Positions 35,696 through 47,461 of a DNA stretch of 64,000 nt are shown here, one piece after another. This DNA comes from Torreya grandis (Eukaryota > Streptophyta > Pinopsida > Cupressales > Taxaceae), in assembly GCA_037957365.1 (NCBI GenBank), contig JARHVA010005487.1, positions 207,501 through 271,500 on the forward strand, written 5' to 3'. How positions within the stretch are numbered: the first letter of the stretch is position 1; each line of letters starts with the position of its first letter. Made by a program: the position numbers and the translations under genes. Below the pieces are notes generated by a model that was not told where the DNA came from, did not search any database, and was given only the letters and a program-made list of their open reading frames with translations.

Positions 35696-36379
35696 AACTC
35701 TATAAGAGTTGGCTATTTTGGCATTATATTGGATGTTCCACCTGAGTATGGTGAATACCTACTAATTTTTATACCTTTTGATCAAAAAATTAATAATTTT
35801 TACGTATTCATGACTATTCATAAGTGTTTTCCACCTGAATGATTAATCTTTTTTAGTGAAGACTAGGGATTCCTAGCATGTGGTCTCATTCTTTCACCTT
35901 GTTTACATTTGGAAAAATTATTATTGTAGGGCATGTGAAGTATTTTAGGGGATGTTAAATTTTGAGAGATTTAGTATTTTAATTAGTTCTATTCAAGGCC
36001 TCTTTTCTAATCCTCCTATCTTTTCACATTCATCCATGACCTCACATTGTACCATTGATGTGAGAAGATGAAGATTGAAGGAGTGTGTTTTTAGTTTGTT
36101 TCTTGGTCTCAAGTGTATAATGCAATTGGTTGGAAGTCATAAAATTGATTTGCTGTATCACCCCCTTAGTTTAGATTTACTTTTAGTTATATCTCTCTCT
36201 TTTCACCCCTAAAATTTAGTAGTAGGTTCAATCCTAAGTGGTACATCAAGGGAGCTAGCCCTATCTAGAGACTCACCTCAATCCTTAGGCTACCCACAAG
36301 CCTAGAAGTGATTCCATTGTGCCACTTGGATGAGGAGATATTTTCATCTCCTCAAAGGGTGTAAATCCATGTGAAAATA

Positions 36380-38329
36380 ATAAGCAAACATAGTTTTGCT
36401 AAACTACCCCAAAATTTTCAAATTTCCTTTTGAATCAAATAATAAACAAAACCATAAATCAATATGTATTTTAATATTCAAGGAATAATAAACATAGTCA
36501 CAGTGGAATAATTGGATTTTTAACTTACACATCCCTTTATAGTTGTAGATTTAGGGTTCATCCATATATGACCCTGTGGATGGGGTAATCCCATCCCTAA
36601 GGTCCTTTATGGAGGACCCTTTTTTTTATATATGTTTTATAAAGTCTTAAAAATCCAATCAACTAAATATCATTCAAAAATAAACATAATTTTCTTCATA
36701 ACTTTAACTTTAATATCAAACTCAAAGCATAGTAATTCATTATATTTTACCTTAATAGTACATCAAAGACATTGAATGTTTCAAATAATAAATTATAAGA
36801 AATCAACTCTATAACTAGTCATGACTAGATCTTTTCAAAAATAAACAAAATACTAACCTTGGTTATCCACCATTCATGAATGTGACCAATGCATAATTAT
36901 TCATAAGTAAAATAAGTTTTATATATATGTTGACATATGGATGGGTCATACCCATCCTTAAGTCCATCTATATATACTACCTTTTAGTTTTTTTTAGGTT
37001 TTATATAGAAAACCAAATAACTAATTTTTAAAAATAAATGATGTATCCACCATATCAAGTCATATTCAAAAATGGGAACTAGAATTTAATTTTAGAAAAA
37101 ACTACCTCAAACATAAAACTAGGTACATTAAAATCAAAAAATATTCTCTATCCATCTCTCCTTGACCTATCCTCCTCCTTTCCAAACCCTCAGCCTTCAT
37201 ATATCTTCCTTTATTTCCAACTTTCATGCCAAAACCCCCAAAATACTCCATAAAATTGGGTTTATGCCAAATGATCTCTAATTCCATAAATATTTTCCCA
37301 AAATACTGGCATGTTAGCTCGACAAGAAACCCTTGATATTAAATTTAACCAGAATAAAAACCATCATGATCAAACCATGCAACTAAATGAGTCCAACCAA
37401 GCTTCACATTATGGACCAAAGAGTCTAGAATCATTAGTTCAAAAAACCTAAATTCCCTGAATATTCCAAATAAAATTATTCATGCAAATTATTAAGGTTT
37501 GAAAGAGGCACTTTGACCAAAAAAATAATCATGCCTTAATCAAAAATTCAAATGAATTCTATGATAAGCCATCAGCCTTTTCAATATGCAATATGTTTTT
37601 GACTAATACAAATATACCTTGATTTAATTTTCAAAACCTTCACTAGCTTGAACTTAGTCTAAGTAAAACCGGCGATAAATAAGACAATAAATCCATTTTT
37701 ATTATAAAATATGACTTTTATTTAATCCAAACATGTCCTAAGGTTAGTCCACAAACCTTATAAATGTAAAATCTACTTTATAAAACAACATCTTAACTAA
37801 TGTGCATAACATGCCAACATGGTACTCAAACTAGATATTACCAGTCATAAGTGCAATTGTTGATAAGATAATAAAATAAGAATTCACATCATATTAAGCT
37901 CATATAAGAACATCAAATAAAAAGATATAAAAATTAAATATGTGGATTAAAACTAATCTAAACATTGAATTATACAAGCACATCATATATACTTTAGCAT
38001 GAGTTTAAGAATTATGCAATATCAACAATAACATTACTAATCAAAGAAACATGCCATTTCTATGATGCATGCTATAAAAGAATAATATTAATCAAGTAAA
38101 AATTAACAAGTAGACTTACACTATAAGTGGTGTTTGCAAGGTTCACATCACATTCTCTCATCCCCCACCCATGTCTATCTATTATATTCTCCTTGATGAT
38201 ACCCTCACTCAACCATATTTAGGATGGTGGATTCCATCTTTCATCCACCTTAATAAAATGAACATTAGTGAGAATATATCATGAAAAAATCATAGTAAAC
38301 TATAATAACTAATAAACTACATAATCATG
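36380..38329 (-). repeat. Left Tekay LTR, middle part
   Basis: Resumes the match with the right LTR at the ctaccccaaaattttc block and aligns with about 52800-54710. It contains a minus-strand open frame (37102-37287) whose counterpart is open at 53497-53688. The last 19 bases (38311-38329) are the left copy of the LINE target-site duplication. Confidence 0.88.
38311..38329. repeat. LINE target-site duplication, left copy
   Basis: aataaactacataatcatg, repeated exactly at 44398-44416. The right Tekay LTR shows the unduplicated, slightly diverged site near 54685-54705. Confidence 0.95.
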
Positions 38330-38546
38330 GATTAGCCAAATAAGAGCATGAGAAGGGAAGAAATGGGCTGCGCGCGCGGGCGTTCCTGCACTTGCTGAGC
38401 CGAGCTAGGGCATCGGGCCCTAGCCTGTATTGGACTGGAAGAGCGCTGCATGGGGCTGTGGATGGCTAGAAAGGAGTGGGCGCATCAGTAGGGGAAGACA
38501 TTACAGTTTAAAACTAGGAAAATAGTTGAACTCAGGAACAGGCAGA
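38330..38546 (+). promoter_or_regulatory. LINE 5' leader, GC-rich
   Basis: 217 bp before the ORF1 ATG, including gggctgcgcgcgcgggcg at 38368-38385. An internal promoter is expected here for an L1 element. No specific site could be identified. Confidence 0.45.
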
Positions 38547-39983
38547 ATGGCGTTGCAGGGGCCGACCCAGGCCAGACCAGACATGAGCTACAGGGAGGCT
38601 GTGGGGAAGGGACGACAGGGGGAGGATCTGAGAGTTGATCCTCATCTGGGGATTAACCAGAATCCTGAAACATCTGCAACTGATACGGTGGGAGGTCTGA
38701 GAATCTCCAAGGTAAATGGATGCCTAGAACGCTGCCAGGACAGGCCAAAACTTGTGATTCCTTTTGAATTGATTGCTGAAGATGTGGAGTATTTCTCCAC
38801 TCATTCACTTTATTGCAAATTTTTGGGCCTGTGTGTGTCTCTTCCATTTTTGGAAAGCTGGGCCAGACGGGTGTGGGAACCAGAAGGAGAGATGGAGTTA
38901 ACACTGTTGGCTAATAACTTCTTTATAGTTACTTTTGTTTGCTTAGCTGACAGGAACAGAGTATTTGAGAGTGGTCCTTACTTCTACAATTAGGCAGGTC
39001 TCTTTGTCAAGCCATGGCATGCTGGCTTCAATCCCACTGAAGAATTGCCCAATAAAGTTCCTGTTTGGGTAAGGCTGCCCAGATTGCCTATAGAATGCTG
39101 CCGGGAGGATGTTCTCCAATTGATTGCTTCATTGTTGGGTAAACCGGTGGGCTCCTCCACACAGACTATAAGTAGGAAAATCATGACCTTTGCTCGAGTT
39201 TGTGTTGAAATCGATTTAAGCAGGCCATTACCGGATGCAATTGAGTTGTGTATGGGTTCATACTCATGGGTCCAGCACCTGGACTATGAGACGCTACCAT
39301 TTAGATGCCGCCTATGTCATGAGTATGGGCATTTGGTTAGGCGCTGTCCGAAGGCGAAAGGGAATGGCCAGCAGTATTCGACACAATCTCCTCCAAATAA
39401 CAATCCTGGGGCAAATAAAGGAAGGAGAACTGGACCTGGTGTGAGTGCTGGTAATGACCCCGAAGGATTTACACAGGTCAAGTCTAAAGGGCGAAATAGA
39501 GGGCTGAAGAGAACCTTAACAGACCGCTCGGAGGAGGATTCGATTAACAGGTTTGGGGTGTTGGGAGAGTTGGGACAGCAAGAGGAAGGAATGGATATAT
39601 TTAATGGAGGGCGAGTAGTGGGTGGCTCAGGAGCTGTAAATGATGAGGCTATGGAAAGAGAAGCGCCCCCTGAGGAGGCTATGCTTCCTATGATTATGGA
39701 AGAACATGAGGGAGAGCAGCAAATTGTGGAATCTAGTACTGGTAAAAGTGCAGAAATTGAAGCTTTAACTCCTCAGATTCAAGTGGAGACCCCTGAGGCT
39801 GAGAAGAAAGGTAAAGCATCTCCTCATTTGGGAATTTTACAGAAAGAAGGGAAAAAACCAGCTTTGGAAAAAGTTGGGAAAGTGGGTAGAAGAAAAGATA
39901 CAGAAAGAATTAAGATGATTGGTGAGAATCTGGTGGAGTCAGGTGCGGTCAAGACCTTGGACTCCCACTTTTTGCCAACATAA
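38547..39983 (+). pseudogene. LINE ORF1 protein (DUF4283 plus zinc knuckle), one in-frame stop
   Basis: ATG at 38547 opens a 478-codon frame with a single TAG at 38991-38993; the frame is otherwise intact up to TAA at 39981-39983. Residues about 65-245 match DUF4283 (FFIVTFVCLADRNRVFESGPYF before the stop, then PVWVRLPRLPIE and FARVCVEIDLS after it). A CCHC zinc knuckle follows (CRLCHEYGHLVRRC, 39306-39347), then a polar, acidic and lysine-rich tail of about 200 residues. ORF1 binds element RNA in the ribonucleoprotein. ORF2 begins two bases after the ORF1 stop, in another frame, suggesting translation by reinitiation. The stop removes most of DUF4283 and the knuckle. Confidence 0.92.
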
Positions 39984-39985
39984 AA

Positions 39986-42900
39986 ATGATAATTATATCT
40001 TGGAATGTGAGGGGCTTGAACAGCGGCCCCCGACAAAAAGTGGTTCGGGAGTTGATTAAGACTCAGTGTCCTGATATTCTTTTTTTGCAAGAGACCAAGG
40101 TCTCAGTGGAGTTCATGATGACCCTGGCCCCTTGGCTATGGAGGAGTGGTTTGTGTCAGTGCATTGGGGCACAAGGTACAGCTGGAGGCGTGGCGTGTCT
40201 ATGGAATCCATGTAAGGTCCAGCCGGTTTCATGGACAGCTTTCAGACATTCGCTCTCTTTGGTTGCTGTATGCAGTGAATCTGGGGAGTACATTCTCTTG
40301 ACCAATATCTACGCGCCCACTGATTTACAAGGTAAGCTGCAGGCTTGGGATAATATTCACTTAGTTAGAAGTAATTTTCCCTTTCTACCTTGGATTATGG
40401 CAGGTGACTTCAATGCTATAATGGAACTATCTGAAAAAATGGGAGGTAATACCAGACTAGAACCATCGTCTTATTTGCTTCGGGACAAGATTTTGGAGCA
40501 CAACCTGGTTGATCTCAAGCCTAGCAATGGGCAGTTCACTTGGAATTATAGGAGGGTGGGGGATCAATTCATTGCTGAGCGCATTGATAGATTTTTGATA
40601 TCTTGCTACTGGATGGATGGATCATGGTCTCTGAATTTTGATATCCTGGATTGGAGATGCTCAGACCATTGGCCTATCAGACTTCACATTGTTTCCAATC
40701 GTTGGCAGAGGAAACCGACTTTTAAATTTCAATTAATGTGGCTTAGAGATCAGGGTTTATATGCTCAGGTTGCTAGTTGGTGGAAAGGGGGGAGACCAAT
40801 GACAGGGACAGCAATGTACACCTTTGCTAAACTCCTCCAGCACGTGAAATATCAACTTAAAAAGTGGAATGTTTTGCACTTCGGAAATATTTTTCGGGAA
40901 AAGAAAGAGGCGCAGGAGGAGCTGAATTTGATCACCAGACTAATTCGGGAGGAAGGTTTGTCGGAATTCTTACTGAATGAAGAAGCTAGGGCTGCTAAGA
41001 AGGTGGAAGAGTGGGAGCTAAGAGAGGAGGTGTTTTGGAAGCAGAAAGCATGTATTGAGTGGTTTCAAGAGGGAGACAGGAACACGGCCTTCTTCTTCCA
41101 CTCGGTTAAAGCTCGGCAGCATAGTAATAGAATTGTGTCTTTGGTCTCGGGCAGCGGGGAGACTCTCTCATCCACAAGAGCCATGTGTGAAGAAGCTATC
41201 CAGTACTTTGCTTCTATGTTCAGGGAAGCTGGCCCGGGGAGTATTGATGCTGAAGAGCAGATCCTATCTTGTATTCTGAATCTGGTTTCTGGAGAGATGA
41301 TGAGACAAATGATGCGACCTATCAACCTTGAGGAGCTTAAGAAGATTGTTTTTATGATGAAGAATGGTAAGGCTCCAGGCCCGGATGGGTTTCCAATTGA
41401 ATTTTATCAGGAATTTTGGGAAATCATCAAATGTGATCTCTTGGCTGTGGTTCAAGAGTCCCATACCAGCAAACAGATGCTTCGTGCTTTGAACTCGACC
41501 TTTCTGGCACTCATTCCCAAGAGGGAAGATGCTGATCACCTGGACCATTTTAGGCCGATCTCCCTCTGCAATGTTATATACAAGATTATTTCCAAGCTGA
41601 TAGCGGAAAGATTGAAAAAGTGGCTGGGGGCGTTGATCTCGGAGGAGCAAAGCGGATTTGTGGAGGGGCGTCAGATTCTTGACGGGATTGTGGTGGCTAC
41701 TGAGGCGATTCACTCCATGTCTCACTCTAAGGAGAAGGCCATGTTTATGAAGCTGGATATGTCTAAGGCATATGATAGGGTCTGATGGTCCTTTCTTCGG
41801 AAGGTCTTGGCTGCCTTTGGTTTCGGAGAGGAGTGGATTAGATGGGTCATGAGTTGTGTGAGCTTGATCTCATTCTCTGTTTTGATGAATGGGGAGAACT
41901 CACAGCTTTTTGGCACTTCGAGAGGGCTGTGACAAGGGGATCCTTTATCACCATATCTCTTCCTTCTTCTGGCTGAAGGTCTTGGAAGGTTAATCAGAAA
42001 GAAGATGGGAGAGGGGGTTATTCAGGGGTGGAGGTGGGGAGGCAATCTTCCAGTTCTTTCTCACCTTCAATTTGTGGATGATGTGGCCTTGATGGGTACG
42101 GCCAGCATGAGGGAGGCAGCCAACATCCGCAGGAGTTTGGATGCCTATTTGGAGGCAACGGGTCAGGTTATTAATGAGAATAAGTCCTCGATTTTCTTCT
42201 TTAACACTCCACCTCCTATTCAGAGAAGGGTGGCTGACACGCTGCATTTTCAGATTGGTTGTCTTCCAGTTCTCTATCTTGGCATGCCGATATCTGTGGG
42301 GCGGCAGTCCAAGGACTCGTGGCAAGGTATCCTTGATAGCTTCAGGACCAAAGTGAACCATTGGACCAACCGTTGGCTGTCATTTGCGGGGCGTGTCCAG
42401 CTGATTCAGGTGGTGGTGCAGGCGCTTCCCATTTACAGGTGTATGCTTCAGGTGGCGCCTATGGGTTTTGTTCAGGATCTTGACTCCTTGGCAAAACATT
42501 TTTTATGGTCTGGGAACTTAACTTCGACAAAATGGAGTTTGATTCGTTGGGAAGTTGTTTGCAGACCTAAGAGGCTTGGTGGTTTGGGTCTGAGGCAGTC
42601 CACTTTGACTGAGACGGCCTTGGCTGCCAAGCTTTATTGGCGTTGGTGCGTGGAACAGAACAGCATTTGGGCTAAGATTGTTGCTTTTAAGTACGGTGCT
42701 GGGACCCCCGCGAGTGATATCCCCAGGCTTAGCTTAGTTGGGAATGGTTCGGTTATATGGAATACTCTCAAAAAAGGTGCTGAGTTGATTAAGAGAGGCC
42801 TGTTCTGGATTTGCAGGGAGGGTAAAGAAGCACAATTTTGGTATGATTCTTGGGATGGGTATCCACCCCTACTGAACCAGTACCCGCATTTGGAAGGCCT

Positions 42901-44285
42901 GGCTCAACAATTTCATGAGGTTGGGTGGAGTATGGTAGGCGACTACAAGACTATCCTGACTCAGGACCAGTTGTTGGAGGCTAGATGGAGAGAGCAGACG
43001 GAATGGCCGATTCGGGATATGCAGGAGGAGTGCGTAGAGCTTCAGAGGATCTTGGCTGGCCGTACCTGTTGCGCCTTGAGGGGTAAATATTTGTTGGCTT
43101 GGGCGCCTCACCCCAAAGGGAAGTACATGGTTGCTGCTGGATATCAAGAGCTGATTATGCAGAAATGGGGCGAAGGGGGCGAGGTGACGTGGTGGAAAAA
43201 AGTGTGGAATGGCATTTCTTGGCCAAAGTGCAAGTTTTTTACTTGGACCTTGACCTGGAACCGATGCTTGACTTGGGAGAACATTAGACGTAGGGGATTT
43301 GCTGGTCCCTCTTGGTGCGTTCTTTGTCAGGGAGCGGAGGAGGACTCTCCCCACTTGTTTTTTAATTGCCCCTTCACACTCCGGCTGTGGCATGCTTGGT
43401 GGGATGCCTGGAAGTGTCAGTGTTTGCATGTCTCTTCCGTTGCCGAGTTTTGGGATAGGTTGGGTAAGCTGCCTCATGCTGCGCCTTTTCTTCAGGAGGC
43501 GTGGTATGCGGGCCCCATTTTTTTATTATGGCAGGTCTCACTGGAGCACAATAGAAGGATTTTTTCAGGGGAACGGTCAGTGATTCACCAGGTGTGGGGT
43601 AGGATTACTAGCATGTTGCAGGAAATAGTGGAAGCAAAGAGCGAAATCACTCTTCCCTTGGCGCAGGGGGATGCTGATTTCGTGACTAGGCTTGGCTTTC
43701 GGGCTATTTCTCCAGCCGCGGCTTGTGTTAGACGTTGGAATGGGCGCAGAAGCAAAATGTAGAGGAATGGGAGTTGGACCCCTCCTCCTGATGGATATTT
43801 GAAACTCAATACGGATGGCTCGGCCAGGGGATGTCCGGGCCTGGCTGGGATTGGTGGAATTGGCAGGGACCACTTAGGTGCTGTGGTCTTTATTTTAGCT
43901 GCTCATATAGGAGACCAGATGGTGAATATGATGGAGGGTGTTGCTATTCTGCAAGCTCTCAGAAGGGCGTACGAGCTTGGGTGGCGCAAGGTGGAGTGCG
44001 AGGCTGACTCGCAAATTCTGATTAATTTAATCTGGGAGAGGAAAATTGATGATGTTAATTGGTAGCTATCATTGGTGGTGCAACAGATTCTTCAGATTGT
44101 TATGATTATGGATTCCATTTCTTTCTCTCATATTCTAAGAGTGTAATGGAGCGGCCGATTGTTTGGCCAAGTGGGCTTCGGCGAATGAGGATGGACGCAG
44201 AGTGGAGGATAGGGCGATGTTGCCAGAGGAGGTGAGTAGGAACCTGGATAGAATTCTCAGGCTGGACGGACTTGTTGCTGGGTAG
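39986..44285 (+). pseudogene. LINE ORF2: endonuclease, reverse transcriptase, RNase H; broken
   Basis: ATG at 39986. The apurinic-type endonuclease has WNVRGLN, LQETK, NIYAPTD, AGDFNAI, ERIDRF and SDHWPI, so its catalytic set is present. RT starts near 41320 (GKAPGPDGFP, FRPISLCNVIYKIISK, SGFVEGRQ, KLDMSKAYDRV) and has the catalytic FVDD at about 42070. A zinc-binding zf-RVT block lies at 43190-43410 (WPKCKFFTW, CVLCQGAEEDSPHLFFNC). RNase H starts near 43795 with NTDGSARG, MEGVAILQAL and EADSQILI. In-frame stops are TGA 41783, TGA 41930, TAG 43760 and TAG 44063. A two-base loss near 44141 shifts the end to another frame, which has the last RNase H motif and ends at TAG 44283. The TGA at 41930 replaces the conserved arginine of the RQGDPLSP motif, probably by C-to-T change in a CGA codon. 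Confidence 0.95.
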
Positions 44286-44367
44286 TGTGTCAGCCTAGTG
44301 CCGTTTCGGTTTTTGTGTTTTGCTGTGGCTTCGACCCATTACTGTATGTTCTTTTTCCGGTTTTTTC

Positions 44368-44373
44368 AATAAA
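44368..44373 (+). terminator. LINE polyadenylation signal
   Basis: AATAAA about 25 bases before the end of the element, followed by a T/C-rich stretch and a short A-rich tail that merges with the target-site duplication. Confidence 0.7.
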
Positions 44374-44397
44374 GTTTTTACCCCTTTTTATTAAAAA

Positions 44398-44605
44398 AAT
44401 AAACTACATAATCATGATCAAAATGTATCATAATAGATTACAAATAACTAACATTAAGTTAACTATCATGATCAAAATTAATTAATAACTATATAAAATC
44501 ATCAAACTACTAATCATGTCACTTAACACATTAATTTAACCAATCACTAACCACAATCTAGTAATTAATATATAAACAAGTCTAGAGTAAAATCAAGATG
44601 TAACA
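44398..44605 (-). repeat. Left Tekay LTR, last part, with LINE duplication copy
   Basis: Begins with the right copy of the LINE target-site duplication (44398-44416). It then matches 54706-54891 and ends gatgtaaca at 44605. On the minus strand this is the start of the 3' LTR (TGTTACATC). A purine-rich tract (aagggaagga, 44606-44615 as its complement) lies next to it, as expected for a polypurine tract. Confidence 0.88.
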
Positions 44606-47461
44606 TCCTTCCCTTAAATCTGGTCATCATCCTGATGACACTTATTTTAACAAAAGTTTTGAAATAAAATAGTATTTATTATAAAATAAATAATATCTAG
44701 AAAAATACAAAGGAAAAAAATGAGTAAACAACTTATGAAACTCTTCATAATCTTCTCAAGTAGAACTATTTTAATATTATTGGTCCCACTATACCTTGTA
44801 TTATGACACTTGCATGTTATGTAAACTAAGTTTATGAGTGCTAATTATTCTAATTGGTTCTATTGTTACCACCCCAAGATCCAAAACCTGTAAATTATTC
44901 CAATCCAATACATGAGAAGGATCAAGAACATAATTTTTAATATAAGACACATGAAAAACATTATGAATGAGTGTTAAAGCATGTGGAAAAGCAAGCTTTT
45001 ATTTCATAGGATTGACAACATCTAAGAGCTCAAAGGGTCCCACATATCTAGGAGATAATTTGACTAATTTGACAAATTTTATCGAGATTTTATGTGGTTT
45101 AACCTATATAAATACTTTGTCTCCAACTAAAAACTACTTTATTGTTCTTTTCATATTTTTGTAGTTCTTCTATCTATCATTAGCTTTATCCAACCTTTGC
45201 CTTATTAACTTACCTTCTTTTCCATTTCAATAAGCATATATGGACAAAAGACTACCATGTCTTCTAACCTATCGCAACTAATTGGTGTTTTACACCTTTC
45301 ATACAATGCCTCAAATGATCCATTTTTAGAGCCAATTAGAATGAGTTTTTGTAGTCAAACTCAACCAATGAAATATATTCTTCCCACTTGTACTATTGGT
45401 CCATGCAGTACATCCTTATAAGATCTTCTAAAACTTGTTTTACCCTTTTATCTATCTATTTTTGGATGGTACATTGTACTAAAGTTCAACTATGTACCTA
45501 AATATGAATTGAGAGTCAACTAGAATCTAAAATTTGTTTTTAGGTCACTATCTAAAATAATATTTATTTGGAAACCCATGCAATATATACACTTATTTCA
45601 TGAATATTTTCACAAGCATAAGTGTATCATCTAAAATATTACCAAGAATAAAGTGAGCTACCTTGGTGATTTTATCAACAACCACCAAAACATGTCACAT
45701 TAGTTCTGATACATTATCAACCCTTAGATAAATTCCATGTTAATGACTTACCACTTCCATGTTGGTATAGTATGCAGGTATAACAACGTAGTAGGATGCA
45801 CATGCTTACCCTTAACTTGTTGACATTCTAAAAATCAAAAAACAAAATCTATTGCATCTTTCTTAATTCCTTTTCATAAATATCATGGCCTCATCTCTAC
45901 CAAGAGTATAGTCATACCTATATGGCTTAAATATGGAGCATTTTGTAGTTCATTGAGTGCTACACTCCTCAAATTATCCTCGTCCAGTACATAAATCCTT
46001 CCTTTGTACTATAAAAAACCATCATCTTTAAAATTTAATCCTTCATACTTAGGATCCTAAGCATTTTTATCCAATTCCAACTTTACCTATTTGTAAAATT
46101 CATCTCCTAAAGATAATTTCACCACTTGATCACGAAAGGTATTCCTTATACTATCCAAAGATTCTATATACCTTCAACAACTAAGAGTATTCACAATCTT
46201 ATTTTCCTTTCCTTTAATGTATTTGATGTCAAATTCATAATCTGACATGCATTTAGGATAGGTTGGGTGATGATATACTTGATCCCCATATTTTTATTCT
46301 TGAGCACAAATGGTTTTCCCAATAGATAATTCATCCAAAATTATAAGGCATGAACTATTATATCTAATTCTAGATCATGGAGGGCATAATGTGACTCATA
46401 TGGATTCAACTTTTGGACTCATAAGTTACAACAAAACTTTATTGCATGATAATTCCTTCAAGACCATCTCTTAAAGTATTAGTTATTACTGAGAATTGTC
46501 CATTTTGATCGGGAACTCTCAATACTAATGCTGAGATAAGTCTTCTTTTTAGCTCTTGAAAATCTTATTTCCACTTCACTAACCACATGAACTTTTGATT
46601 TTTCAATTGAAGAGAGGTAATAAGATTTGATATCTTGGAAAATTTTGGAAAAAAATTCTTATAATATCTATCTAAACCCATAAAACTCCTAACTTCATGG
46701 ACATTTTTATGTGTTGGCCACTCCATAATGGATTTAATATTTAAAGGATCCATAAATATGACTTCTATAGTTATAATGTGCCCAAGGTATTGTACCTTTT
46801 TTTAAAAGAAGCCACATTTCAATAGCTTCCCAAAAAAAATATGTTTCCACAGCCATTATAGAACCAACTTCAAATTCTATAGATGTTCCTCCTCAGATTA
46901 TGAATAGATGAGGATATCATCTAGAAATAATAACATAAAATGATCTAAATAATATTTGAACATAGTTCATGAGATTCATAAATGTTTCTAGTGCATTTAT
47001 TATCCCAAAAGGATGAACCATAAACTCATAGTGTCTATATCAAGTTTTGAAAGTTATTTTTAGAATATCTTCCTCATGAATCATTAACTAATGATATCCT
47101 ACTCGAAGATTAATCTTTGATAAAGTTGATGCTCTATGCATTTGATCAATGAGATCATCAATATGAGATAAAAGATACCTATTTTTGATCATTTCCTTGT
47201 TCAATATCTTGTAATCATTATACAAGTGAAGATTTTCATCCATCTTTTTAACAAATACCACTCTTGAACCCCATGATGACACACTTGGTTGAATTAACCC
47301 TTTGGACAACAGTTCTTGAAGTTGAGCCTTTAACTCTACCAATTTAATTTTCATCATTATATAGGGGTCCTTAGGCTATATTTCAAACCCTAGAATGATG
47401 TCAATTAAGAAATCAAATTCTCTCTTAGCGGGTAAACGTAGAAATTCTTCAGGAAATCTTG
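44606..47461 (-). pseudogene. Tekay pol relic: RT, RNase H, integrase, chromovirus C-terminus
   Basis: On the minus strand from 47357: [21 protein letters not shown] then [20 protein letters not shown], typical of chromovirus RT, running to 47088. The catalytic YxDD region is degraded. At 46753-46565 comes the RT-RNase H connection (MEWPTHKNVHEVRSFMGL and a FMWLVKW piece). Integrase traces follow, with EALYERCKTPISCDRLEDM near 45320-45250. The GPY/F-type piece KLSPRYVGPFELLD lies near 45055-45010, then HNVFHVSYIKNYVLDPSHVLDW near 44960-44890, and an EDYEEFHKLF piece near 44750 at the end of a chromodomain-like tail. Frameshifts and stops are frequent. The chromovirus tail is thought to guide integration to heterochromatin. 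Confidence 0.85.
47457..47461. repeat. Target-site duplication of the small copia, left copy
   Basis: tcttg, repeated exactly at 49108-49112. Confidence 0.75.

Larger units (their letters stand above)
30846..36379. mobile_element. Unclassified 5.5-kb insertion in the left Tekay LTR
   Basis: The right LTR runs without a break through the corresponding point (near 52795), so these 5534 bp are an insertion. The flanks are gtaag (30841-30845) and ataag (36380-36384), a possible imperfect 5-bp duplication. The insert begins TGTTGACCAAATTTGAC, like an LTR start, but I found no second copy of that start inside. It has no terminal inverted repeats and no recognisable protein. Open frames at 35496-35842 overlap in two frames around a CT repeat and look accidental. 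A 12-bp perfect hairpin lies at 34069-34110. It could be an old LTR element with one LTR lost, or a DNA transposon of unknown type. Confidence 0.6.
38330..44397 (+). mobile_element. Near full-length plant L1 LINE with RNase H domain
   Basis: 6068 bp between exact 19-bp duplications. Order: a GC-rich leader (38330-38546), ORF1 (38547-39983), ORF2 with endonuclease, RT, zinc-binding region and RNase H (39986-44285), a short 3' region with AATAAA at 44368-44373, and a short A-rich tail. G+C content is far above the flanks and coding similarity is high, so it inserted more recently than its Tekay host. ORF1 has one in-frame stop. ORF2 has four in-frame stops and one small deletion. It is therefore probably inactive but nearly complete. 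Plant L1 elements with a C-terminal RNase H are a known group. Confidence 0.95.

Noticed and set aside
35496..35842. Overlapping open frames of 69 and 109 codons as a novel gene
   Set aside because: Two frames overlap around a CT repeat and share no known domain. Codon pattern looks like background, and no intron or promoter signals could be supported.
36240..36380. Right end of the 5.5-kb insertion as a Helitron end
   Set aside because: A hairpin is present, but there is no CTRR end and the insertion point is not between A and T with a TC start.
37102..37287. Open frame shared by both Tekay LTRs (also 53497-53688) as a conserved gene
   Set aside because: Similarity is expected because the LTRs were identical at insertion. 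The N-terminal parts are not in common and there is no domain.
42869..43477. Long minus-strand open frame opposite LINE ORF2
   Set aside because: Shadow of the ORF2 frame in GC-richer sequence, with no domain.
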